A DNA stretch of 6,215 nt from Gammaproteobacteria bacterium (GCA_029857925.1 JAOUGF010000137.1:1-6215); one strand, 5' to 3'. Positions 1 through 5,649 are shown, numbered from the stretch's first letter. Numbers and translations: made by a program. Notes: generated from the sequence alone by a model not told the origin.

Positions 1-344
1 TGCTCGCTGAAAATGGCCACCAATACGTTGGCGCCTGTCACTTCTTTCTTGCCCGAAGACTGCACCTGAAACACCGCGCGTTGCAACACCCGCTGGAACC
101 CTAAGGTAGGTTGTGTCTCACGCGGATCGTCATCGGTGATATACGGGGTGGTCTCATCCACAAACTGATTGAGCTCTGCGCGGAGTTCCTCAAGTTTGGC
201 ACCGCAGGCGCGCAGCGCCGCCGCCGCCGCGGTGTTTTCTATCAAGGCCAATAGCAGATGCTCAACCGTCACGTATTCATGACGTTTGTCCCTTGCCGCC
301 CTAAAGGCGATGTTCAGCGACATTTCCAATTCTTTGTTGATCAT
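1..344 (-). CDS. clpA: ATP-dependent Clp protease ATP-binding subunit ClpA, N-terminal part (runs off the left edge)
   Basis: This is the first 114 residues of ClpA, the AAA+ unfoldase that feeds substrates into the ClpP protease in the cytoplasm. Translating the minus strand from the ATG at 344-342 gives a protein beginning MINKELEMSLNIAFRAARDK. It continues through EYVTVEHLLLALIEN (about residues 24-38), QPTLGFQRVLQRAVFQVQSS and EVTGANVLVAIFSE, which match the E. coli ClpA N-domain almost position by position. Only this Clp repeat domain, which docks ClpS, is present; both AAA+ modules lie outside the window. A GAGG Shine-Dalgarno sequence (complement of 354-357) sits 9 nt before the ATG and supports this start. 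The gene follows clpS by 37 bp on the same strand, so the two are probably co-transcribed, as the adaptor/unfoldase partnership would suggest. A short alanine run (residues about 40-44) is the only local oddity. Confidence 0.95.
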   Translation of the reverse strand, partial: MINKELEMSLNIAFRAARDKRHEYVTVEHLLLALIENTAAAAALRACGAKLEELRAELNQFVDETTPYITDDDPRETQPTLGFQRVLQRAVFQVQSSGKKEVTGANVLVAIFSE

Positions 345-381
345 GCAGTCAGGCCTCAATCATCCTCAACACTTTCAAAAA

Positions 382-702
382 TCACGCCCGTTCCATGGTA
401 CACAACAACGGATGTTGATTCCTCCGTGAAAACTCGTTTACCTGGGCGACCTTAGTCTCCGCGATCTCGCGGCTATAAACCCCGCATATCCCTTTGCCTT
501 GGGTATGCACCTGCAACATGATCTGGGTCGCTCTTTCCTGGTTCATCCCAAAAAATTGCTGCAATACCAGGACGACGAATTCCATCGGTGTGAAATCGTC
601 ATTCATCAGAATGACTTTGTACAAGGGAGGGCGCTTTAACTTTGGCCGCGCCTCCTGTACATCCAGGGCACCACCGTCCTTACTATATTGATCGTCACTC
701 AT
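382..702 (-). CDS. clpS: ATP-dependent Clp protease adaptor protein ClpS
   Basis: ClpS recognises proteins with N-degron residues (Leu, Phe, Tyr, Trp) and delivers them to ClpAP in the cytoplasm. The protein has 106 residues, the same length as E. coli ClpS, and the key residues fall at the same numbers: N34-D35-D36 and M40 of the NDDFTPMEF motif, M62, and H66 in the QVHTQGKGICG segment. The C-terminal AETKV...HPLLCTMERA is also conserved. All recognised N-degron pocket residues are therefore present and the adaptor should be functional. The first 25 or so residues are the usual variable, flexible N-terminal extension. There is no clear Shine-Dalgarno sequence before the ATG (only TAAG-like matches), which is unusual beside its neighbours. 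No better in-frame start exists, and the start gives the family length. It is upstream of clpA and divergent from cspD, as in E. coli. Confidence 0.97.
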   Translation of the reverse strand: MSDDQYSKDGGALDVQEARPKLKRPPLYKVILMNDDFTPMEFVVLVLQQFFGMNQERATQIMLQVHTQGKGICGVYSREIAETKVAQVNEFSRRNQHPLLCTMERA

Positions 703-1016
703 AGGTAATAACTTAACCGCCTGCAGCTGTATTTTTACGCTTGTTCAACATAGCATAGCCCCGTTACTGCAAATACCCATAAGCATTAAGCATTTGCCGT
801 TACCTTGCAAACTATGCTCCCACCGCCGATTAGACGCAGTCTACCACGTCGAAAAGTTGTCACCACGTCGCATTTGTAAAAAATTTCCCTAAAAGTCGCT
901 CATTTATTTGCAAACTCATAATTCATGTTGTATTAGATAACTATAGCCCTTAGTAAGTTGCAGGAGTAGGGTTAGGAAATTATGCGGTAAACAACAAAGC
1001 AGGAGGTTTTCCGGCC
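703..1016. other. clpS-cspD divergent intergenic region with short repeats
   Basis: This 314-bp stretch has no plausible gene. It must hold the clpSA promoter (minus strand) and the cspD promoter and leader (plus strand). Visible structure on the plus strand: tandem AAGCATT at 781-787 and 788-794; CCGTTAC followed by TGCAAA at 761-773 and again at 797-811; a third TGCAAA at 909-914 within the palindrome TTTGCAAA (907-914); and a 9-bp direct repeat ACCACGTCG at 843-851 and 862-870. The cspD leader downstream of 940 is purine-rich and carries two GCAGGAG copies (960-966, 999-1005). I found no convincing sigma-70 or sigma-32 promoter for clpS on the minus strand. The repeats are real; calling them regulator sites is inference. 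Confidence 0.6.
908..936 (+). promoter_or_regulatory. candidate sigma-70 promoter for cspD
   Basis: A TTGCAA -35 element (908-913) and a TATTAG -10 element (931-936) are separated by 17 bp. Each matches four of six consensus positions. Transcription would start near 943 and leave a leader of about 70 nt before cspD. The -35 lies in an 8-bp palindrome, TTTGCAAA (907-914), which could be an overlapping control site. Another weak -10 (TATAGC, 942-947) is nearby, so the exact promoter is uncertain. Confidence 0.35.
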
Positions 1017-1247
1017 ATGGCCACAGGTACGGTGAAATGGTTTAATAACGCAAAGGGTTACGGATTTATTTCTCCCGACAACGGGGGGGACGATGTCTTC
1101 GCACATTTTTCTGCAATCGAGATGGACGGCTATAAGACATTGAAACAGGGTCAAAAAGTTGCGTTTGATCTGATCAACGGTCCAAAAGGCCCGCAAGCCG
1201 CCAAGATTATGGCGCATATCGCCATCCGGGAGGCGGCCCTCGCATAA
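1017..1247 (+). CDS. cspD: cold-shock-domain protein, CspD type
   Basis: This is a 76-residue single cold-shock domain that binds single-stranded nucleic acid. In E. coli CspD is made in stationary phase or on starvation, not on cold shock, and inhibits DNA replication. The domain shows W8, RNP1 (KGYGFI, residues 13-18) and RNP2 (VFAHF, residues 27-31). The segment MDGYKTLKQGQKVAFDLINGPKGPQA (36-61) resembles CspD more than CspA-type proteins. The ATG at 1017 is preceded by a strong AGGAGG (1001-1006) 10 nt upstream. The gene is divergent from clpSA, the same neighbourhood as E. coli cspD, which supports CspD over other Csp paralogues. A G7 run (1083-1089) lies in the coding sequence. It ends about 60 bp from the end of convergent icd, with a stem-loop between them. 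Confidence 0.93.
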   Translation: MATGTVKWFNNAKGYGFISPDNGGDDVFAHFSAIEMDGYKTLKQGQKVAFDLINGPKGPQAAKIMAHIAIREAALA

Positions 1248-1280
1248 CCGTTCCGCCTCTCTCGTCCCAATAAGGCCATA

Positions 1281-1301
1281 CCCTCGGCGATATGCCGAGG
1301 G
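1281..1301. terminator. stem-loop between convergent cspD and icd, probable bidirectional terminator
   Basis: A perfect 8-bp GC-rich stem is formed by CCCTCGGC (1281-1288) and GCCGAGGG (1294-1301), with a 5-nt loop GATAT. It lies 33 bp after the cspD stop and 5 bp beyond the icd stop, so it can serve both transcripts. Neither side has a classic run of T: the plus strand continues CTGTGTTAC and the minus strand TATGGCC. It may therefore stabilise 3' ends or act with Rho instead of being a strong intrinsic terminator. Confidence 0.6.
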
Positions 1302-1306
1302 CTGTG

Positions 1307-2563
1307 TTACATTTGCGCAATCAGCGCGTCTCCAAACGCCGAACAGGACAACTGTGTCGCGCCCGGCATCAGGCGGGCGAAATCATAGGTGACCGTTTTT
1401 GCGGCGATCGCGCGTGACATGCCCTGTACGATGAGGTCTGCCGCCTCTGTCCATTGCAAATGGCGCAACATCATCTCTGCCGATAAAATCAAAGACCCTG
1501 GATTCACCATGTCTTTGCCGGCATATTTGGGTGCCGTGCCGTGGGTGGCTTCAAACATGGCCACGGAATCTGACAGGTTCGCCCCCGGCGCGATACCTAT
1601 GCCCCCCACCTGTGCAGCCAGCGCGTCGGAGATGTAGTCGCCATTGAGGTTTAACGTGGCAATCACGCTATATTCTTCCGGGCGCAGTAATATCTGTTGT
1701 AAAAACGCATCGGCGATGACGTCTTTCACTACAATGGGCTTGCCCGTAACTGGGTGCGGGAAGCTACACCAAGGACCTTGCTCAATCAGCTTAGCGCCGA
1801 ATTCGCGCTTCGCGAGCTCATAGCCCCAGCTTTTAAAGCCTCCCTCGGTAAATTTCATGATATTACCCTTGTGCACCAAGGTCACCGAATCGCGACGATT
1901 GTCTACCGCGTATTGAATGGCCTTGCGCACCAAACGCTCGGTGCCCTCACGCGATACGGGTTTGATCCCGATGCCGGAGGTCTCCGGAAATCTAATGCTG
2001 GTGACGTTCAGTTCGGTCTGTAAAAAATGGATCAGCTTTTTGGCCTCCACCGATTGCGCCGCCCATTCGATACCGGCATAAATGTCTTCGGAGTTTTCGC
2101 GGAAGATCACCATATCGGTCTTTTCGGGTTCTTTGACAGGGCTGGGTGTGCCCGCGTAATAGCGCACCGGGCGTAAGCACACATAAAGGTCTAGGCGCTG
2201 GCGCAACGTGACATTCAACGAGCGTATGCCGCCCCCGACCGGGGTGGTCAGCGGCCCTTTGATCGATACCACATAGTCTTCTAAGGCCGCCAGCGTCTCT
2301 TCGGGTAACCAAGTATTGTCACCATACACCTTCACGGACTTTTCACCGGCGTAGACCTCCATCCACGCAATGGAACGCTTGCCTCCATAGGCCTTTTGCA
2401 GTGCAGCGTCAACGACCTTGCGCATCACCGGGGTGATGTCTATGCCGGTGCCATCGCCTTCGATAAACGGGATGATGGGCCGATCCGGTACGTTCAAGGA
2501 GTAATCTTTGTTGACAGTGATTTTTTTACCGTCCTTGGGGACGACGATATGTGACGAGGCCAT
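1307..2563 (-). CDS. icd: NADP-dependent isocitrate dehydrogenase
   Basis: This cytoplasmic TCA-cycle enzyme oxidatively decarboxylates isocitrate to 2-oxoglutarate and makes NADPH. The 418-residue protein matches E. coli Icd (416) with a constant two-residue shift. Isocitrate-binding residues are S115, N117, R121 (in IRSLNVTLRQ), R131 and R155. Catalytic residues are Y162 and K232. Metal ligands are D285, D309 and D313. NADP specificity is shown by K346-Y347 in HGTAPKYAG, V353, Y393 and R397 (VTYDFAR). S115 is the equivalent of E. coli S113, the serine phosphorylated by AceK, so control at the glyoxylate branch point is possible if the genome has aceK. The ATG has a GGAG sequence (complement of 2569-2572) six nt upstream and an extended -10 promoter close behind. 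It is divergent from mnmA and convergent with cspD. Confidence 0.98.
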   Translation of the reverse strand: MASSHIVVPKDGKKITVNKDYSLNVPDRPIIPFIEGDGTGIDITPVMRKVVDAALQKAYGGKRSIAWMEVYAGEKSVKVYGDNTWLPEETLAALEDYVVSIKGPLTTPVGGGIRSLNVTLRQRLDLYVCLRPVRYYAGTPSPVKEPEKTDMVIFRENSEDIYAGIEWAAQSVEAKKLIHFLQTELNVTSIRFPETSGIGIKPVSREGTERLVRKAIQYAVDNRRDSVTLVHKGNIMKFTEGGFKSWGYELAKREFGAKLIEQGPWCSFPHPVTGKPIVVKDVIADAFLQQILLRPEEYSVIATLNLNGDYISDALAAQVGGIGIAPGANLSDSVAMFEATHGTAPKYAGKDMVNPGSLILSAEMMLRHLQWTEAADLIVQGMSRAIAAKTVTYDFARLMPGATQLSCSAFGDALIAQM

Positions 2564-2594
2564 ACACGCTCCAAAATCTCGTAAGGGTTGGCGA

Positions 2595-2603
2595 ATTTTA
2601 GCA
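2595..2603 (-). promoter_or_regulatory. extended -10 promoter for icd
   Basis: Read on the minus strand, this is TGC followed by TAAAAT, an extended -10 element with five of six -10 matches. No good -35 lies 17 bp upstream, which the TGn extension could offset. Transcription would start near 2588 and give a leader of about 24 nt that contains the icd ribosome binding site. The element overlaps one copy of a TTAGCAT repeat (2598-2604). Confidence 0.55.
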
Positions 2604-2614
2604 TTTTCTGGGCC

Positions 2615-2644
2615 TTAGCATAGAACTGTTATCCATGGTATAAT
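2615..2644 (+). promoter_or_regulatory. extended -10 sigma-70 promoter for mnmA-hflD
   Basis: A perfect TATAAT (2639-2644) is preceded directly by TGG (2636-2638), an extended -10. TTAGCA at 2615-2620 is a plausible -35 (four of six) with an 18-bp spacer. Transcription would start near 2651, about 42 nt before the preferred mnmA ATG. The -35 coincides with the second copy of the TTAGCAT repeat. Confidence 0.65.
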
Positions 2645-2692
2645 TACCCTCACTTTATTCCGTTTTGGTTGCCTGCCGTTTCCAAGCTTGAT

Positions 2693-3793
2693 ATGTCCTC
2701 ACCCCACGTCATGGTCGGTATTTCCGGCGGCGTCGATTCCGCCGTCAGCGCGCTATTGCTGAAGCAGCAAGGCTATGCCGTGTCCGGTTTGTTTATGAAA
2801 AACTGGGACGACGACGACGACCAAGATTACTGCCCCGCCGCGCAAGACCTGGCCGATGCCGAGGCGGTGTGCGACGCGATCGCCGTCGAATTGCACAAGA
2901 AGAATTTTTCCGCAGAATACTGGGCGCGGGTGTTTAAACATTTCTTGGCGGAATATGCCGCCGGACGCACCCCGAATCCTGATATCTTGTGCAATAGCGA
3001 AATCAAATTCGAGGTGTTTCGCCATTGCGCGCATGACCTGGGCGCGGATTTTATCGCCACCGGACATTATGCGCGTCGGCGTGTCACCGCGGGACAAGTA
3101 GAATTGCTGCGCGGTTGCGATCAGAGTAAGGATCAGTCTTATTTTTTATACGCACTGACGCAAGACCAATTGGCACGCGCATTATTTCCGGTCGGTGAAT
3201 TGGAAAAAAGTGCGGTGCGCCGCATGGCCGCTGAGGTGCAATTCGTCAACCGCGATAAAAAAGACAGCACCGGCATTTGTTTCATCGGCGAACGCAAGTT
3301 CAGTGAATTTCTAGCGCGCTACCTGCCCGCGCAACCCGGCGACATGCGCACGCCTGACGGAATTTTAATGGGCCAACACTCCGGCCTGATGTATTACACG
3401 TTGGGCCAACGCCATGGATTGAATATCGGCGGCACCCGCGCCAGCAGCGGCGAACCATGGTACGTGGTCGGCAAGGATATGCGCGAAAATGTGCTGATGA
3501 TCGCCCAAGGCCATGATCACCCGCTGCTCTACAGTGCGTCCTTGGTCGCCACGACACTCAATTGGATCGCCGGTCACGCACCGGAGACCGCGTTCCGCTG
3601 CACCGCGAAGACGCGTTATCGCCAGGCGGATCAGGCTTGTCAGGTGGAAACGCTCTCTCCAACCCAGGTGCGCGTAACGTTTGACGCCCCGCAACGCGCG
3701 GTCACGCCGGGCCAATCGGTGGTTTTTTATGACGGCGAGGTGTGCTTGGGGGGTGGCGTGATAGAATCATCGGCTGGCATTCAAGGCGCGTGA
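2693..3793 (+). CDS. mnmA: tRNA-specific 2-thiouridylase MnmA
   Basis: MnmA adenylates and then thiolates U34 of the Glu, Gln and Lys tRNAs to make s2U, with sulfur passed from IscS through the Tus relay. The 366-residue protein has the N-type ATP pyrophosphatase loop GISGGVDS (residues 9-16), nucleophile C100 in NPDILCNSEIKF, the tRNA/ATP segment KDQSYFLY (146-153), and persulfide cysteine C196 in DSTGICFIGERKF. The C-terminal half carries TLGQRHGL, EPWYVVGKD, KTRYRQ and the terminal CLGGGVIE, all typical of E. coli MnmA. An Asp5 run (39-43) replaces the usual mixed acidic WEEDD stretch. I chose the ATG at 2693 because it gives the family N-terminus. A TTG at 2669 would add eight residues, and neither start has a good ribosome binding site. 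hflD follows after 2 bp. Confidence 0.97.
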   Translation: MSSPHVMVGISGGVDSAVSALLLKQQGYAVSGLFMKNWDDDDDQDYCPAAQDLADAEAVCDAIAVELHKKNFSAEYWARVFKHFLAEYAAGRTPNPDILCNSEIKFEVFRHCAHDLGADFIATGHYARRRVTAGQVELLRGCDQSKDQSYFLYALTQDQLARALFPVGELEKSAVRRMAAEVQFVNRDKKDSTGICFIGERKFSEFLARYLPAQPGDMRTPDGILMGQHSGLMYYTLGQRHGLNIGGTRASSGEPWYVVGKDMRENVLMIAQGHDHPLLYSASLVATTLNWIAGHAPETAFRCTAKTRYRQADQACQVETLSPTQVRVTFDAPQRAVTPGQSVVFYDGEVCLGGGVIESSAGIQGA

Positions 3794-3795
3794 CT

Positions 3796-4440
3796 ATGAC
3801 CCAACACACTGACGAACGCCTACTCGCCCTTGCAGGGATATTTCAAGCGACGCGCTTGGTCTATCAAGTGGCGACGGAGGGTAAGGCGGAAACCGGTAGC
3901 TTCACCGCAACCTTAAACAGCGCCTTGCAGATCGAAGCCCCTAACACCGAGGCAGTATACGGCGGTGTCGCGAACCTACGCCTTGGTTTGGAGACCTTGA
4001 GCGATCTGTTTAACCCCCCCCACAAAGAGCGCGACCTGGAAATTGCGCGCTACGCGTTGTCCGCCATGCACCTTGAAAGAAAATTGCTGAAAGACGTCAA
4101 AATGCTGAAACACCTCAGCGATGGCCTGGCCCAGGCGCATCAACAGTCTAAGCATTTTCCGGTGCCGCATGAAAACATCGTCGCGGCGCTGGCGAACGTC
4201 TACAGTGAAACGGTGAGCCAACTGCAACCGCGCATCATCGTCGCCGGTCGTGAAGGGCATTTGATGGTCACCGCGAATGCGAATAAGGTGCGCGCATTAT
4301 TGTTGGGCGCGGTACGTTCGGCGGTGTTGTGGCGCCAAAAAGGCGGGATGCGTTTACATCTGATCTTTGGACGCGGGCGGATTATAAAGAACGCGAAGGC
4401 ATTATTGAAAACCATCGGCGAAGTTAATCCACCGCAGTGA
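3796..4440 (+). CDS. hflD: high-frequency-lysogenization protein HflD homologue
   Basis: HflD (formerly YcfC) is a small, mostly helical, peripheral inner-membrane protein. In E. coli it binds phage lambda CII and favours its degradation; its normal cellular role is not settled. The 214-residue protein matches E. coli HflD (213) along its length: LALAGIFQATRLV (10-22), AVYGGVANLRLGLETL (53-68), RYALSAMHLERKL (85-97), PRIIVAG (145-151) and KVRALLLGAVRSAVLW (164-179). The ATG at 3796 follows the mnmA stop by 2 bp, with AAGG (3783-3786) inside the mnmA end nine nt upstream. A longer reading from 3742 would overlap mnmA and add residues absent from the family. The pairing with mnmA is conserved in gammaproteobacteria. 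The usual next gene, purB, is missing here. A run of eight C (4014-4021) spans codons 73-76. Confidence 0.95.
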   Translation: MTQHTDERLLALAGIFQATRLVYQVATEGKAETGSFTATLNSALQIEAPNTEAVYGGVANLRLGLETLSDLFNPPHKERDLEIARYALSAMHLERKLLKDVKMLKHLSDGLAQAHQQSKHFPVPHENIVAALANVYSETVSQLQPRIIVAGREGHLMVTANANKVRALLLGAVRSAVLWRQKGGMRLHLIFGRGRIIKNAKALLKTIGEVNPPQ

Positions 4441-4443
4441 GAA

Positions 4444-5649
4444 TTATCTTTCCCCCACGACCAAGGGCAGCGTCGCCCACCACGTGCCGGGTGGGGGATT
4501 CGCCTTAAAATAGCGCGTAATGCCGGTCATGATGGCTTCGGCGATTTGTTGTTGAAAGCGTTGATCCCGCAAGCGCGCTTCCTCGCCCTTGTTTGATATA
4601 AAGGCCGTCTCCACTAAAATTGACGGCACGTCCGGTGATTTTAATACCACAAAACCCGCGTACTGCACGGCCGGTTTATGCACCGCGCCGACGGCGCTGA
4701 TATTGTTCAACACGTGTTGCGCGACACGCGTGCTCGCGTCTATGATGCCCGTCAACGATAAATCCAATAACACCGACGCCAACACATCGTCTTTATCGTC
4801 CAGGCTGACACCGCCCACGAGATCGGCTTGGTTTTCACGATCCGCTAGCCAGCGCGCGGCCTCGTCGGTCGCGCCGCGCTGCGACAGCACCCACACCGAG
4901 GAACCGCTGGCGCGCGGATTGCGAAACGCGTCGGCATGCACCGATACAAAGAGATCCGCCTTGGCCTCACGCGCGATGCGGGAGCGCCGCCGCAAACTCA
5001 AAAAATAATCGCCGTCGCGGGTCAACACCGCGCGCATGCCCGTCTCTTGGTTGATTCTTTGTGCGAGTTTTTTGGCGATCGCCAACACCACATCTTTTTC
5101 GCGTGTGCCTTTGCGCCCGTGCGCGCCGGGGTCTTCGCCGCCGTGCCCGGCGTCCACCGCGATGACGATATCGCGTTTGACGGATTTCGCAGGCGGTTCG
5201 GATTTTTCTATAGGCGCGACAACTGCGGGCGCCGTAGACTTCACCTCCGGTGGCGGTGTATATTCCAAATCCACCACTAAGCGATGACCATAGGTGTCAT
5301 TGGGCGGCAACAAAAAACCTTTGGGCGCCACAGATTGCGCGAGGTCCAACACAAAACGCAAACCGTATTCGGCGCTGGTGCCGCTACGTAACCCGGTAAT
5401 CACACCGGTGTTGGTGACCTTGGGCAGTTCCGCACGCAATTGACCCTGCTCGATATCGATCACTACGCGTTCCGGCTGACTCAGCGTAAACACGTTAAAC
5501 GTGACCGGCGCCGCGAGATCAAACACCACGCGGCTGGCGCCCGGCGCATCCCACACACGCACACCTTGAACCGTTGCCTGCGCGATTGCGCCGTCTGCGA
5601 CTAACGCGCAGAATATTCCGTATCCCAAGGCGATGATTCTCGCGTACAC
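4444..5649 (-). CDS. amiB: periplasmic N-acetylmuramoyl-L-alanine amidase (AmiB/AmiC family)
   Basis: This is a zinc amidase that cuts the stem peptide from muramic acid in peptidoglycan, used to split the septum during cell division. The 401 residues read as follows: a Sec-type signal peptide (about 1-23, AIA before Q24, no twin arginine); an AMIN targeting domain (about 26-130); a Pro/Ala/Lys linker (132-158); and an Amidase_3 domain (159-about 385). Zinc ligands are H169 (DAGHGGEDPG), E184 (GTREKDV) and H238 (SVHADA), with catalytic E347 (VETAFISN). An insert at about 276-306 (DLVGGVSLDDKDD...) matches the regulatory helix that EnvC or NlpD displaces. The start is GTG at 5649, directly after the tsaE stop, with GGAG six nt upstream. 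The neighbours nnr-tsaE favour amiB over amiC. The protein ends in NPPPGTWWA plus nine residues, with no LysM domain. Confidence 0.93.
   Translation of the reverse strand: MYARIIALGYGIFCALVADGAIAQATVQGVRVWDAPGASRVVFDLAAPVTFNVFTLSQPERVVIDIEQGQLRAELPKVTNTGVITGLRSGTSAEYGLRFVLDLAQSVAPKGFLLPPNDTYGHRLVVDLEYTPPPEVKSTAPAVVAPIEKSEPPAKSVKRDIVIAVDAGHGGEDPGAHGRKGTREKDVVLAIAKKLAQRINQETGMRAVLTRDGDYFLSLRRRSRIAREAKADLFVSVHADAFRNPRASGSSVWVLSQRGATDEAARWLADRENQADLVGGVSLDDKDDVLASVLLDLSLTGIIDASTRVAQHVLNNISAVGAVHKPAVQYAGFVVLKSPDVPSILVETAFISNKGEEARLRDQRFQQQIAEAIMTGITRYFKANPPPGTWWATLPLVVGER
4451..4498. other. nested inverted repeat at the hflD/amidase convergence
   Basis: TCCCCCAC (4451-4458) and GTGGGGGA (4491-4498) are perfect 8-bp inverted arms. 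Between them a second small pair, GGGC (4465-4468) and GCCC (4475-4478), could form an inner hairpin. The structure lies inside the last codons of the amidase, just past the hflD stop. With only 3 bp between the two stop codons, it is the only visible candidate for ending either transcript. Neither side has a T run, so its role as a terminator is weakly supported. Confidence 0.3.

Noticed and set aside
745..780. Possible heat-shock (sigma-32) promoter for clpSA
   Set aside because: GCCCC and CCCAT strings exist but sit on the plus strand, pointing away from clpS. No CTTGAA-like -35 is at the right distance on the minus strand.
1013..1022. Perfect 10-bp palindrome GGCCATGGCC over the cspD start codon
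   Set aside because: It has no loop, so it cannot form a useful RNA hairpin, and it is explained by the common ATGGCC start context.
972..1217. 81-codon minus-strand open frame opposite cspD
   Set aside because: It is the complement of a conserved cold-shock domain. No motif or ribosome site supports it.
1992..2312. 106-codon minus-strand open frame inside icd
   Set aside because: It lies on the same strand as icd but in another frame, with an Arg/Gly-rich shadow composition. Icd is continuous and conserved across it.
2807..2821. (GAC)5 triplet repeat in mnmA as a possible microsatellite
   Set aside because: It encodes Asp5 where E. coli MnmA has an acidic Glu/Asp stretch, so protein-level conservation explains it. 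Length changes would stay in frame.
3365..3715. 116-codon minus-strand open frame inside mnmA
   Set aside because: It is antisense to conserved MnmA sequence (TLGQRHGL, KTRYRQ), with no ribosome site or family match.
4589..5008. 139-codon plus-strand open frame opposite the amidase
   Set aside because: It lies wholly antisense to the catalytic domain, has no recognisable domain and has a Ser/Arg/Thr/Ala-rich composition typical of a shadow frame. The minus-strand reading carries all the zinc ligands.
4936..5280. 114-codon plus-strand open frame opposite the amidase N-terminal half
   Set aside because: It is Phe/Arg-rich, matches no family and is antisense to the AMIN/linker/Amidase_3 coding sequence.
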